The notes under the pieces: generated by a model | Told to the model about the DNA's origin: nothing | The model's input: the letters and a program-made list of their open reading frames with translations, nothing else | Databases searched by the model: none | Made by a program: the position numbers and the translations under genes | NCBI RefSeq assembly: GCF_024139115.2 | Contig: NW_026943205.1 | Location: forward strand, 434,001 to 498,000 | Source: Armigeres subalbatus | Lineage: Eukaryota; Arthropoda; Insecta; Diptera; Culicidae | Length of the DNA stretch: 64,000 bases | Direction of reading: 5' to 3' | In this document: positions 44,261 to 55,447 of the stretch, piece after piece | Layout: each line of letters begins with the position of its first letter | Numbering within the stretch: the stretch's first letter is position 1

Positions 44261-45781
44261 GCCATCTTTGAGATCGGTTGATACTCGCGATCTCGTACCA
44301 AGACATCATCATGCTAATTAAATTTTTTGAAGGTACTGAATCCCAATTTCATGTGGTAAATGATGTTACCAAATGCTAATAGTTATAATTTTGATTAGAA
44401 TGTCTCGTCGGCAATCAAATGCAGCGATCACTTCATGTGCTATGAGATTCACAAAGTGAGAATTGGCTAAACAATGTATTGCAATGGTCTTGAGCAAAAC
44501 GTTTTTATGGTGCTTATTGTTACAGATGAAGAATTTTGGATTTGTATAAATAAACTTCAGTACGGAAGACACAATGTAGCTTTCCATAAATGCACATGCC
44601 AACCAAAACCGCATATATCTTTGATTGGACGACAAAACCACCCCATGTGTGATCTTCAAGCGCAACCATCTGACGAAGTTTTCGATTTTATCAACCACAC
44701 TTTTTTTCTCATTCTTCACGACCTACGGAACCAGAAAAAGGAAGAAAAATCAACCAACTTTCTCCATTCAAAATCTTGCCATCCCGTTTTCGGTGAAAAC
44801 TTCCAATTTCCACTCCACAGTCAGCCGTTTTCTTTTGTTGTTCACTCGAGCCTGCCTGCCCTTGCACTAAGTGCCGGCCTAACGGACTTGATAGCCACTA
44901 CTGCGGCGATGCGATGCACTGTAATAGTTCCTCCAGCCGGCGAAATCCCGGCAGCAGACAGAAGCGAAGATATATTGCATTTTAATATCGCTATTTTCTC
45001 CAATTTCTGATATATGTGGATGTTCGGAGACTTTTATTTTCCTGCCTTTTCACATTTTCCGCTCCACCACTGGGATTTCTTTTTCTTTACGGAGTGAGCA
45101 GGCCCACTTCGCGTCTGGGGAAATTATTCAGGGTTATTTTCCTTCGCAATTCCTGGTGACGGATTTTTGGTTTCTTCTATAACAAGACGTGTTGAAAGGC
45201 TTTAGGATCATTCATGAAAGAGATTTTCTTATGAGATACGCTTTGCTGAATACAGAATTATACGGTATGGAAATTACCATAATGGCACCCGAGATTCACT
45301 TCGATCGCTTTGAAAACAGAAAACCATGACATAACTTTTGCTCATTAAAAGGCCGATAGAAAGGCTCTCAATACCGTTCAAATCAGAGCACCACTTTGTC
45401 AATCATGAAACTCATGTGTCATGGGTCCGCAAAGTGTTCGTCACTTGATGTTCTACTGCGCACCCCACTTTTTGTACCTATGTTGGCTTGACAGCAACGT
45501 TGCTCTGGTATAGACATTCGAGGCTTCGAGACCTTCGTAACACATATTTTTTTTAATGAATCGACGTTTCAATGCGATTATCTACAGGTCTCCATACGCA
45601 TTTGAGTTGCTTTCATGAAATTGAACAGCATTGAGCTACGTCAATTGCATTTACTTTGACATCTTATGCGACAGTGTGTACGACATTGAATTTTTTCTAC
45701 GAACAGTAGGGATACGAGTCTCGAACAAGACTCATTTTCGCTAAGAATTATCATTCTAATAAACTTTCAGTAAATTTTTAG
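44261..45781. other. 1.5 kb with nothing recognised
   Basis: Overlapping ORFs on both strands at 44.37-45.01 kb show no family motif. No repeat family was recognised. Confidence 0.4.
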
Positions 45782-45808
45782 TTTGTCTTGTCTTGTCTTG
45801 TCTTGTCT
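45782..45808. repeat. (TTGTC)n microsatellite, five units
   Basis: TTGTCTTGTCTTGTCTTGTC run. The 22 bp just before it, AACTTTCAGTAAATTTTTAG, recurs at about 47,996. Confidence 0.9.
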
Positions 45809-48270
45809 TAGCACATGCACAGCCAGTATTGAAAAGCATCCTGGAAATGTCGGTTGTATTCTGAGCATTTTCTTGTCTGTAATTAATATTTGCAGCATAT
45901 CATAAATATGACACAAGTATCAAAACGGCCAGGCCCACCGTGCAGCTTCTGAAATTGGGAGAAAATTCAGAGCTCCCTGGCAATCAGATTATTTAGTTAT
46001 AAATAACATGATCAACGAAGAGTTTTGAATCTACGAAAGGAAGAAACGGGGACAGCCGTACCAACCGAAAAGATGATTGACGAATCGTTGGGAGTGACTT
46101 TGCTATTAAGAAGATTAATGTACACTCCATGGGTCCTTGACGTCTTGGGATGAGGCACAGTTTTTAGTCTAGTGTTCTCATTATACACTGATGGGCAAAG
46201 TATTCGCATAGATTCAGATAGATTACTATGAAAACAGGACGAATACTTATGTACATCAGTGTACACATAGGCCTAGGTTTAAGCGCCATTACTCGCTCTC
46301 TGGAACGAGACAAAGAAAAAGAAATAAAAGCGATGAAAAACAAGAGAAAACTCAAGACGATAAAATTATACCATATTTTTACTTACAACACATCCATATT
46401 TTCCGTGCTTGGAAGCGTTTTTTTTAATTTTTCCCGTCAAAACACAATTTATTGAAATTATTCACCACAAATGTTCGCGAAAAGAGAATGAGCGAAAATG
46501 AAGAAACGGAAGAAAAAATCATCAAGAAATCCTGATTGAACGTATATATGGTAATGAAATACTAGTTGCGGAAATCCAATTATTTTTTAGCAAATGACCC
46601 AAAAGTTATCTAACTCCATATCTCCTTGTTGTTTATTCAAATCGTTTATAATTACACATGGTAATAGTTGGCCAGAATACCTGTCAAACTAATGCAGTGA
46701 TGCTAGTTTATCTTCCTTTATTACTTCAAAAAATCGAAAACGTACTCCTACCCCACGTGCACTCTTTGCCCCAATTTCACTTCATTTGTATAAGAATGAC
46801 AAGAAATCTATTGAGAATTTAAATATTAGGGACAAAATTGCTACCTGTGCAGTTCTGTTCTGTTGAGATGCAATCAAATGGCGATAGTGAATAGATAAAC
46901 AGTGAAGTGATCTTATTTTTGCTACTACGTCCTTATGATTAACAGTAGGAGAATTGTTTTGTTTATTTAGACGGAAGTGGTTCGATTTCACGATCTACAA
47001 CAGGAAAACCGGAAAAAAATCCAATTGGAATATCCCTCTTCTTTAATTGACTATTGAAAAGAGTATTTGCAATGATATAGTTATTTTTTGTATTGGAGGT
47101 TCATCACTTAGAAGAATTAATTTTACTGCAGCGGGAAGATGGATAAAAAGGTGTTATAAAATGACACCCAGTAAGAAAGACGTAAGTCCTACGTCAAAAC
47201 GAGGTTAAAATAATTGAGGCAGCATGCACGGAAGATTCAACTAATTCATGGTTCCATTACATTATCTATAAACATATCTCTAATTAATCAAAACAGTAGA
47301 GCCATCAACTGAATAAAATTTTAATATTTATATGTGCCCCACGCTTTTCTGTGTAATACTGTTTTCATGTATCATTTTTCTAATTTTGAATTTATTCAGT
47401 GAGGTCTATGGATCTTTACAATTCCTAAGAAAAGCAAAAGACTGGTCCAATTAAATCAGAACAGAAATTTCGACCAGCTTCGTAATTTTAGCCACTTACC
47501 TTCTGGATATGGAGCTGCTAACAATAACTTACTAACTTTAAGAGTAAAATAGAACGGAAGCGTTACCGTTCACACTGCCTTCAGAAGCCGCCCATCATCC
47601 GATCGGAACGATAGTTTTTACATTCACCTCAAAAGTCATATCCGGGAAAAGGACCTCAGCAGTATTCATTCGTTGAACTGGCTTGACAATGGCATTATCT
47701 CAGCCAGAAGGTTGTAAAGCCAGCCTTGCTTCGACGGCAAGCAAGTGGGTAAGATCACCAGTTGTCAGTCAAAGCATTCGCAACGGCAAGTGACGAGGTG
47801 GCTGAATCAGACCGTAACCATCCTCCTTCCAATCGCCAGATTGGTTGAGCTAAACTATACCCGTGAATACCACTACTGGGCTACAAATCCATCAAGTTTC
47901 CTGGCTCCAAAACTGAATCAATTTGACATAATAAAAATCTTGACAGAAGGAAAAAACTTGTCCGAACTTAACCGATGCACACTTCGATCTCCTAAACTTT
48001 CAGTAAATTTTTAGTTTATCGAGAAAGTCATTTTATTCATTCGAAGTATTTTAAGAGCAACGTAAATACAATTTACTATCAAGATACATCTCTGTGTTTC
48101 TCTGCTGGTGTGTTTTCAATGAGTCCAAGTTGATGAGCATTTCGGCCATTAGATTTTGATCGCCAGCGATATAAACTCTTGGTAGCCTTTTTTATTTCTG
48201 TTTAAGCTGCTTCTCGTCTCACGTACTCCGTTCCGTCATCCAAACAGTCTAATCTGCAATCTGGTTAGCT
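45809..48270. other. 2.5 kb with nothing recognised
   Basis: AT-rich DNA. Small ORFs only. At 47,745-48,014 a plus ORF of 89 codons has no recognised domain; upstream of it decayed reading is possible but no retroelement motif was found. Confidence 0.4.
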
Positions 48271-48274
48271 CATC

Positions 48275-48530
48275 CTCTATCTTCTCTCTTCATTGGCATT
48301 GCATCCCCCACTGGGACATTGTCACTTCCACAGTTATTAACTGCCAGGTTTCTAAGCCAAGTTACAATTTCGGCATTCGTATATCATGAGGCTAACACGA
48401 CGATACCTTTATGCCCTTAGATGTCGAGACATAATCCAAACCGAAAATTGCCTAGATCGTCACCCTCAGCATGGCCTTGCATTGTAGCCGTGCATCTTAC
48501 TGCACGGCTAAGGACAGTCCACAACTTAGC
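48275..48530 (-). mobile_element. Feilai-like tRNA-derived SINE
   Basis: CATTGGCATTGCATCCCCCA, CCACAGTTATTAACTGCCAG, TTTCTAAGCCAAGTTAC, ATATCATGAGGCTAACACGA and, at the right end, GCATGGCCTTGCATTGTAGC and TTACTGCACGGCTAAGGA, which is the tRNA-like A-box end on the minus strand. The B-box region is partly deleted. It is the best-preserved body of the family in the window. Confidence 0.75.
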
Positions 48531-48602
48531 TCATCCGTCGAATTCAAGTTCTTTCATAACATGATAGGGAAATGACGGCTTTGGAGTTTTAGAGGTTCAG
48601 AA

Positions 48603-48661
48603 CCAACCTCCACCGCGGTTAGCTCTCTTTTGCAAATTTTGCTAACTGCGGTGGAGGTTGG
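48603..48661. repeat. 21-bp arm hairpin
   Basis: CCAACCTCCACCGCGGTTAG(C) and, after a 17-base loop, GCTAACTGCGGTGGAGGTTG(G): 20 of 21 positions pair. It directly precedes a tRNA-like sequence at 48.71 kb. Confidence 0.9.
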
Positions 48662-48705
48662 TACTCGGATTCTGATGGCTTTTCCGCAAACGTGACCTTT
48701 AAGTG

Positions 48706-48782
48706 GTCTTGTTGTGTAGTGGTTACGCCTATCTAGAGAGTAGGAGGTTGAGGGTTTGAGTCCCTCCAAGACACGTGGATTC
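48706..48782 (+). repeat. tRNA-like sequence, probably a SINE head
   Basis: GTGTAGTGGTTACGCC resembles an A box and GAGGGTTTGAGTCCCTC forms a T-arm with a B-box-like core. GGTCTTG at the start and CAAGACA at the end can pair over six positions. The anticodon-type arm would be CCTAT/GTAGG with a seven-base loop. The D-arm spacing is irregular and the B box has TTTGA in place of TTCGA, so a functional tRNA is unlikely. Confidence 0.5.
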
Positions 48783-48839
48783 TTTTTCGCAAATTTCATA
48801 TCAATTTGTCCACTTTGAAACATGTACTGAGTATATGCA

Positions 48840-49145
48840 CAGCCAAGATAATTAACAAAAAAATGATACTACATGTAAGTGACTGATATGTATGTCACTA
48901 CTAGGTGGACAAATCTGGGATTTTTTTCTTTTTACTTTTGTTTGGATGCCAGCCGATGATGCCGGAGGAGTTGTAGCGACTGGAATAAAAGCTTACTCAT
49001 ATCGCTTATAACACTGTTTCTATCGTGTGATTTCCGGAAGCAAGCGTAGAAAAAAAGGAAAGCAAAAAATCTGACCAACGCACAGTGAGAGATACTCAAA
49101 AACATGGGTCAGATTGAAATAAATCAATATCGAACAACTGGTTAG
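48840..49145. other. unrecognised
   Basis: 300 bp between the tRNA-like sequence and the palindrome; nothing recognised. Confidence 0.4.
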
Positions 49146-49149
49146 CTTC

Positions 49150-49664
49150 ATGTACACTCTCATTTGGGGAATTGAACTGAAATAAAACTTAAAAGTGACA
49201 TTTCATTAATTATCGAATAGCCCTGCTCGCAGAGCAAGCTTACTTTTGACAGATATCGAATCATTTTTCATCGATGTCTTATTCGAATTGTTGGGTAGCA
49301 CTAGAGCCCTTGATATCTCCTGACATCAAGGCTCTAGGTAGCAATTCAGCCATTCTTATGACCGGGTGATTTTTTAATTTTGAACTTTCACTTTTAAGTT
49401 TAATTCTCCAAATGGGACAGAGCTTTAAGGCTTTGGTCCGCTTCGAGAATTAAAATCAAATTAAACTTAAAAGTGACAGTTCGGAAGTTATGAAATCCCC
49501 TGGTCATACAAGAATGACAGCAATACTTATACAAAACATCTATCAAAAATGATTCAATATCTGTCAAAGTAATTTTGCTCTGCGAGCAGGTTAATTTTAA
49601 AATTTTGAACTGTCATGTTTAAGTTTAATTTGATTTTAATTCATGAATCGGACCAAAGCCTAAG
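49150..49664. mobile_element. nested palindromic (foldback) element
   Basis: Several inverted pairs are stacked: CTGCTCGCAGAGCAA (49,223) with TTGCTCTGCGAGCAG (49,575); TTACTTTTGACAGATATCGA (49,240) with its reverse at 49,550-49,572; CAGCCATTCTTATGACC (49,347) with GGTCATACAAGAATGACAG (49,502); and AACTTTCACTTTTAAGTTTA (49,383) with TAAACTTAAAAGTGACAGTT (49,462). A separate hairpin AGAGCCCTTGATATC / GACATCAAGGCTCT sits at 49,303-49,335. No coding content. Confidence 0.85.
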
Positions 49665-49671
49665 AATAAAT

Positions 49672-49792
49672 TCAGTATTGAAACTAGCCCGTTGTTATTG
49701 AAATCATGATTAGTCGAGAAAGCCGACCCTTGGGGTAAAAACCTCCAGCTCTAGTTAGCCGGTGCACGAGGTCAATGAATGTCTTCATGAGA
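49672..49792. repeat. dispersed repeat shared with 56.25 kb
   Basis: AGTATTGAAACTAGCCCGTT, AGAAAGCC, TTGGGGTAAAAACCTCCAGC and GCACGAGGTCAATGAATGTC match 56,262-56,372 in order and orientation. Family unknown to me. Confidence 0.8.
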
Positions 49793-50790
49793 GATAACAA
49801 TTGACGATCAACTGAAAATCAATACTTAGCAAGAGTTCAAACAGCTGTAATTCTCTGCTAGAAACCTTGTGTGCGAGCTGGGACTAGGACGGCAAATGCT
49901 AAGGATAGAGTGTTCGGAGGTAATACTGGTGCTTTCGGGAGAACGTTACGAATTTCATTGAACCACTCTACTAGTGCGCGTAAACTCACAGAAGGCTCCA
50001 TTATTTAAATTTAAGCACCAAGCAGCGTGATTAACTTTTCGTAGAAATGATTAACACTGATATGGTTATCGGGTCTTGATTCGACTGCATGATCTGAGCT
50101 AAGATAATTTCGGATCAAACGATTGATTTTGATTGGTTAATTGAATGCTATTTTGGATTCTTTACATAATAAGGGTCTATCAAACAGTTTCTACGGATTA
50201 TAGTTTATAATGGATCTACATTATATAGATCTACATTAGACTGGCCCAGATTACTATGGGGAGAAAAAATGTTGTCGAATTCCACGGGGCACCCCCCAGA
50301 ATTGTGTCTTTGGGTGAGAAAATCAATCTCTGAAAATTTCAGCTCAATCGCTTGTTGCATAAGCTGGCGCATTTGATTTGAAGTTTGTATGGGGATTTCA
50401 GACAAAATGTATAGGAAAATACACCTCCGTCACTCATTCGATCTGGAAATTGGTTCTGATTGCTCGATTGACCTCAGAATTGCAAAAACGACAGTTGGTA
50501 TGCTACAGAACAATTTCACAGAACATTGCATGATGATTAAATAAACTTTTATATAATTTTCGGCTGAATTATTAGGAGTTGATTTGTGTATTTTGGGTTT
50601 TGATCGAATCGCATCAACCGAAACCGTTCCGAACGGAGTCTTATAACGGAGCTTCAAATAGAACTCCATGCAGGTAGAATCAGAAGTCGATCGCGACAAA
50701 AGTTCTGCAGACTGCAGGACGTCATCACACCAGAATGTCCTTTGCCAAAAAAAGCAGGCTCAGCTTCAGGAGGCAAGCTGATATTTTAGC
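49793..50790. other. 1.0 kb with nothing recognised
   Basis: No gene or repeat recognised. It might hold degraded 5' parts (gag) of the gypsy element that follows, but no motif was seen. Confidence 0.35.
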
Positions 50791-51161
50791 GCCAAATCTT
50801 CCTAGTGTAAAACCATCTTTTACTGATCATTTAGGAAATGGCTTTTAAACCATTTACGAATGATGATTATGGTTCAGATTGGCACATAAATGAGCTCTTT
50901 GTGAAAGTAGACGGAGATAACCGCCCATTCGCAAAAGTTCATGCAATGGGGAATGACATAATTTGATTATTCGATAGTGGGGTCCAGAGAACCGTATATG
51001 GACTGGGATGCACAAAACTCATCAAGTCGCTCAATCTTAAACTTTTTTCCACACGTTTCCGTAAGAACCGTTTCAGGTTCGGCTGCCCAAAACGTTCAAT
51101 AACGAGACCAAATCTCAAACGTAGATTGATATTAGGGTACGATTTCTGGATAGCGTTCAAT

Positions 51162-51880
51162 TTACAACCCACCGTTAGTTTTGATCATAATGAAACCATT
51201 AAGGAAATAAAGAGTGAGGAGATAACGATCAATCAAACTAGGGGAGGGGAGATTAATCGTGACACAGAAACTCTCACGTATAAACAAATAGCCGATCTTG
51301 AAGCAGTCCGTTTCAAGCCAGCAATAGAAGGAGAAGTTCTCGACTCCTCTCATTTGTCATAGAATTGAGCTTAACGAAGAGTTTGCAAAAGCTCCACCCG
51401 TACGGATTAATCCCTATCCAATCTCTCCAGAAATGTAATGAAAAATATATCGTGAATTGCACAACATACTCAGTCAGCAAGTGATAGAACCAAGTAATAT
51501 CGATTGAGCTCTTAGTACAGTGCCAATAATTAAGCCTGTTGAAGTTCCGTAACTAAGCACTGGTGAAGTTCGGCTCAGCCTTGACGCAAGACAATTGAAC
51601 GATCGAACTAGGAGGGATGCTTATTCTCTTCTACACAAAGATCGTATATTTAGCAGACTAGGGCCAAGCCGATTTCTCACGACAATTGATTTAACCAAAG
51701 CTTTTTTTGCAAATTCCGCTTGACCCTAGTTCGCGAAAATATACGGCATTCTCGGTGCTGGGTATAGGATTGTTCCAGTTCACCCGTTTGCCCTTCGGAC
51801 TGATTAACAACCCCGCCACATTGGCCAGGCTGAGGTCTTAGGCTACCTGAAAGGGTCGCAGCTTTAATCAATTATGAGAG
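51162..51880 (+). pseudogene. gypsy pol: protease end and RT N-terminal half
   Basis: ILGYDFWIAFNLQP marks the protease-RT junction. After a stop at 51,360 the RT palm begins: VRINPYPISPEM, then a decayed IEPSN-type stretch, VRLSLDARQLNDRT, and FLTTIDLTKAFF with the first catalytic aspartate. A one-base change of frame at about 51,705 and a stop follow, and the copy is cut before the catalytic YxDD box, so no RT activity is possible. Confidence 0.75.
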
Positions 51881-52500
51881 CTCACATTTTCTTCGTGCCT
51901 TACGGCAACAAAAAGCTCTCTCCGGCGCAGCAGGCTTATGCCGCCTCCGAGAAAGAGAGACTGACAGTGCTAGCTGCAATTGACAAATTTCGTCCATACA
52001 TTGAAGGCACACGGTTTACAGTAATTACTGATGCCTCTGCCTTTATTCATATAATGAAGAGAAAGTGGCATACGTCGTCACGCCTAAGTAGAAGGAGTAT
52101 CGAGTTACAAGGATACGACTTTGACATCCGTCATCGAAAGGAGAGGGATAATATAATACCAGATGAGCTATCGCGCTCTATAGAAGCCGCCTCACTGGAC
52201 GATGGAGACGCATGGTATTGTAATTTGTGCGAAAAAGTTTTTTCATCACCAGATGAGTGTGTTGATCACTAGATTGAAGATGGAAAATTTTATAAATTTG
52301 TTCCGAGTAAGATCGACCTACTCGATTTTCGTTTCGAATGGAAACTTTGTGTTCCGGAGAAATCGCGAGAGGAGATTCTCCGCAAAGAGCATGACGAAAA
52401 ATTCCATATCGGATACGAAAAGTTGTTCGATAAAATCCGCACTACATACTTCTGGCCTAAAATGGCCAATTCAATTCGAAAATGCTGAACGTTGCCGAAC
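51874..52500 (+). pseudogene. gypsy pol: RNase H and integrase zinc-binding domain
   Basis: An open part (51,874-52,272) carries the RNase H half: KKLSPAQQAYAASEKERL, VLAAIDKFRPYIEGTRF, VITDASAFIHIMK and the terminal PDELSRS. After a stop at 52,270 a second frame shows HDEKFHIGYEKLFDKIRTTY with FWPKM, the spacing of the integrase HHCC finger (the two histidines visible), then C. The unusual CNLCEKVFSS insert between the two is a short extra cysteine pair of unknown meaning. Confidence 0.8.
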
Positions 52501-52649
52501 ATGTAGAGAATGCAAGCCCGCTACAATCTATCAACACCCAGTTAAGGGTAATCCCCAAATCGCAAATAAAAGTCGACAAGTTTTTCTAAGTAACGCCTTT
52601 TACAGATTTTCTATACCGGTATTAAGGTAAGCTCTTGGATGGTTCCCGG

Positions 52650-52850
52650 CATCACATCTAGGCCAATCCGGTCGAACGATTGAACTGAAGCAATAATGCC
52701 TGTTTCCGAACGTACGTCAAATCCAACTAACGTTTGTAGGACACGAGAATCTCGGAAATGAAAACACATGCTAAATAACACGATACACTCTTCTACCGGT
52801 CTAATACCGTACATGGTATTGTTCGGACATGAGATCATTGCCAGTGGCAC
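52650..52850 (+). pseudogene. gypsy pol: end of the integrase core
   Basis: In shifting frames the plus strand reads ANPVERLN and CFRTYVKSN, then RLWDTRISEMKTHA and NNTIHSSTGLIPYMVLFGHE, the region after the last catalytic acid of Ty3/gypsy integrases. The central catalytic part between the zinc finger (52.49 kb) and here is missing. Confidence 0.75.
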
Positions 52851-52857
52851 AGTGCAT

Positions 52858-53067
52858 CGTCGTACGTTAGGCATAACGGACCTTTTGCATAATGTACGGC
52901 ATAATTCTGCCTTCTTTATGTCATGGGCTGTTCTTTGGTTAATTTTATGCCTAACGTCCATTATGCCTAACGTACATTATGCTTAACGTCCGTTATGCCT
53001 AAAATCCATTATGCCTAACGTACTTATGCCTAACGTCTTTATCCCTAACGTACTTATGCCTAACGGG
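52858..53067. repeat. TTATGCCTAACGTCC minisatellite
   Basis: Units of about 16 bp (CATTATGCCTAACGTACATT and variants) repeat six to eight times between 52,945 and 53,067. An inverted relative, GTACGTTAGGCATAACGGAC, is at 52,862, so the array is flanked by opposite orientations. I recall this array type as frequent in mosquitoes. Confidence 0.85.
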
Positions 53068-53264
53068 GTATACCCGAAACCTGGGTTCCCTAATAAGGAA
53101 TAAGAGTTTTCTAACTTTATCCGTAGTTTTTGACTAGTAAGTTGCCGAATCAAAAATATAGATGGAAAATTTATTATGTCGTTCTAAAACTAGAGGAATA
53201 GTAGTATTCTAAAATAATTTATTTGTTACCACCGTCTCGAAAGTAGTAAAAACTATTCTACAGA

Positions 53265-54045
53265 CTGCACATTAACCTGGAGCCTAAATCCTTTTTAAAA
53301 CACATTTTTTGACATATTAAAATCAAAAACATCACTAACACTGTTGAACAAACGAGGACATTGATCAAATGGGTTATTGTAACCATACACGGTTCTGCGG
53401 CGTCTAACGAATAATAGCTCTCGCAGTTGTCGAGAATGAGCATAAAACGTTATCCAATAATTCAATGCAGTCGAGATTTCCGCTCAACAAGTCATAGATG
53501 AAAACTCGTTGCATATTGGTCCGCCTTGCAGATAGCGTCTCCAATGCAATGAGTTTGCAGCGGGCCGTGTAGTCGGGCAAATTATCTGGGTTCGACCATG
53601 GTAGTTTACAAAGGGCGTATCAGATAAAGCTACGTTGCACTCTCTCAATCCAAATAATCTGCGGTGTGTGATATGGGGACCACACGCATGCTGCATCCTC
53701 CAAGATGCTGCGTACATATGAACAATACAGCGCTTTAACTGCGTAGATATCATTAAAGCTACTGGTAATGCGTCGAACGAACCCAAGAGCTGCGAAAACC
53801 TTTGCAATAGTAATGCTTACATATGTATTAAACCGATGCTTGCTGTCAATCATTACCCCCATGGTCACGAATAGTCTCGACGCGTTCCAAGCTATTCAAT
53901 CCAACCGAATATTCAAAATCAACGCGAGACTGTCGACGAGTAAATGTGATTGACTTACACTTTTTGATGTTCAATTCCATCCCGTTATCGATACATCACA
54001 TCCTTAACTCCTGGATGTTAGCTTGCAGCGCGCAGCAGTCTATGT
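53265..54045 (-). mobile_element. non-LTR retrotransposon, 3' end of ORF2 (Jockey/CR1-like)
   Basis: Minus-strand segments in order: GMELNIKKCKSITF (RT thumb), VDFEYSVGLNSLE, GVMIDSKHRFNTYVS, AALGFVRRIT, IYAVKALYCSYVRSILEDA, CVWSPYH, then in another frame RRRTVYGYNNPFDQC and FNSVSDVFDFNMSKNVF. It is 5'-truncated near 54,045 and interrupted by frameshifts near 53.64 and 53.48 kb. The fingers/palm catalytic part is not present. Clade assignment is from general resemblance and not certain. Confidence 0.75.
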
Positions 54046-54101
54046 CTAGACTTTATGATTCGGAAAATTTTAATGTACAAAATTGTGTAAGTTTCATAAA
54101 A

Positions 54102-54352
54102 TACTAGTCGACCCGGCAGACGTTGTCCTGCACGTTGTGAACTGCCCATGCGAAGTTTCCATACGATTCTTAATTTTAGTTTTTCACGATTTAAGCAACC
54201 TTACTTGCGATTTTTGCATTAAGGAATATCATATAAACCCGTCGGAAACGATAACGAACATATTTGCTGAAAAAAAAAGAAGAAAATCCATTCAGCCGTT
54301 TTCGAGTTATGCGGATACGAACACAGACCATTTGATTTTTATTATATAGAAG
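54102..54352 (+). repeat. insect interspersed repeat with GTTATGCGGATAC end
   Basis: ACTAGTCGACCCGGCAGACG, TTGTCCTGC, a TCGGAAACGATAACGAACAT block, CATTCAGCCGTTTTCGAGTT and ATGCGGATACGAACACAGAC followed by TTTTTATTATATAGA. I recognise this as a widespread insect repeat with the look of a LINE or SINE 3' end, but cannot name it. Confidence 0.65.
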
Positions 54353-54440
54353 AAGATTGTTAAAACAAAGCAAATAGAAAAACATTTTACATGCACTCAA
54401 ATTAGTACGAAAAAAAACTTTTTTCGATTTTTTTTCATAG

Positions 54441-54995
54441 GCCGCCCTCTTATTCCGTTCTATTTGATGCCCTGATGCTGTGGACAAAATTTCAGCCAAA
54501 TCGGTCAACGCTTGGGCGGTGCTAAACTCGTTGGAAGTTTATATGCAGAAATGTATGCAGAAACATCCAAAAACAGTGAATTGCAGTTGGGCGCCACAAC
54601 TTACGATGAAAAACTATGATACTCAATCAGATATTGAAGAATTTAATACAGAATGTTATGCAGAAAACCGCGAGAAGATTAGAGTTTACCCGGCTAAGTT
54701 ATTAGCATTTCTATGAAGTGGGGTTTGAGCAAATTTCGTTTCTTTTACCTTCGAAAAGAAATAAATTCACCCCTACAACACTCACAACAACAACTCACAA
54801 CACACTGAATGAGTCTCATGGCTCTTGATCGTAAAATGTGCCGACCAACTGCAAATCACTGTTTTTGGATGTTTCTGCATACATTTTTCCATATAAACTA
54901 CCAACGAGTTTAGCACCGTCCAAACGTTGACCGATTTGGCTGAAATTTTGTCCACAGCATCAGGGCATCAAATAGAAACGAATAAGAGGGCGGCC
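54441..54995. mobile_element. foldback element with 151-bp arms
   Basis: Arm 54,441-54,591 (GCCGCCCTCTTATTCCGTTC ... TTGCAGTTGGG) is inverted at 54,845-54,995 with few differences. The 250-bp centre has no similarity to the arms. The right outer flank (GAGCCACCCTAATGCAC) looks like a MITE end, but no matching left end was found. No coding capacity; the two ORFs over it are shadows. Confidence 0.88.
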
Positions 54996-55204
54996 CATCA
55001 ACAAATTTGAGAAAGTGTTTTTTGAGCCACCCTAATGCACATTTTATAAGCTAATAAAATAGTACTTATATAATATCCTGATAATTAAAATCAAAAACAG
55101 AGTTTCGAACACGACACAAACTACATTAAAAACTGCTATAGGGGACCCGACGAAAAATTATAGGGGGAGGGGTTAAGAGTATGACTGTTAAAGGAAATGG
55201 TTAA

Positions 55205-55447
55205 GAGCAGGGTTTGCAGAAATCGTCTAAATAGATATCGAACAACGATAAAAGAGAGGCAAAAACTGTTCAGAATCATAACAAGCCATGACAACAAATT
55301 TATCAAACTTGTATACAAGTGAGAAAAACAGGATCGGATAGGCAGCCCCCACAGAAAAATGGTGATTTTCGCTTTGTTTTCGCTCCTTTCGTGTTGGTTT
55401 CTGCACAGCTGTGTAGAACAAATTGAAATGCATCATCAGAGCCAGTG
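55205..55447. repeat. dispersed repeat shared with 39.6 kb
   Basis: Collinear with 39,602-39,865: GGGTTTGCAGAAATCG, GATATCGAACAACGAT, TTATCAAACTTGTATACAAG, GGATCGGATAGGCAG, TTTTCGCTTTG and CACAGCTGTGTAGA. Present in the same orientation. Confidence 0.8.

Larger units (their letters stand above)
50800..52870 (+). mobile_element. decayed Ty3/gypsy pol, Osvaldo/mdg-type
   Basis: The plus strand can be followed through stops and frame changes: a protease-like LFDSGVQRTVYG with ILGYDFW (50.97-51.15 kb), RT segments (INPYPISPEM, VRLSLDARQLNDRT, FLTTIDLTKAFF, PFAL), RNase H, an integrase zinc-binding region, and an integrase core end. The motif-B/YMDD part of RT is deleted between about 51.83 and 51.87 kb, where the sequence passes directly into RNase H. 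It differs in sequence from the 17.6-like element at the left. No LTRs were identified. Confidence 0.8.

Noticed and set aside
44366..45010. ORFs of 117 and 178 codons on opposite strands
   Set aside because: Mutually overlapping, AT-driven, no domain.
48706..48782. Functional tRNA gene with a seven-base anticodon loop
   Set aside because: Irregular D-arm, altered B box and imperfect acceptor stem; best read as a SINE head.
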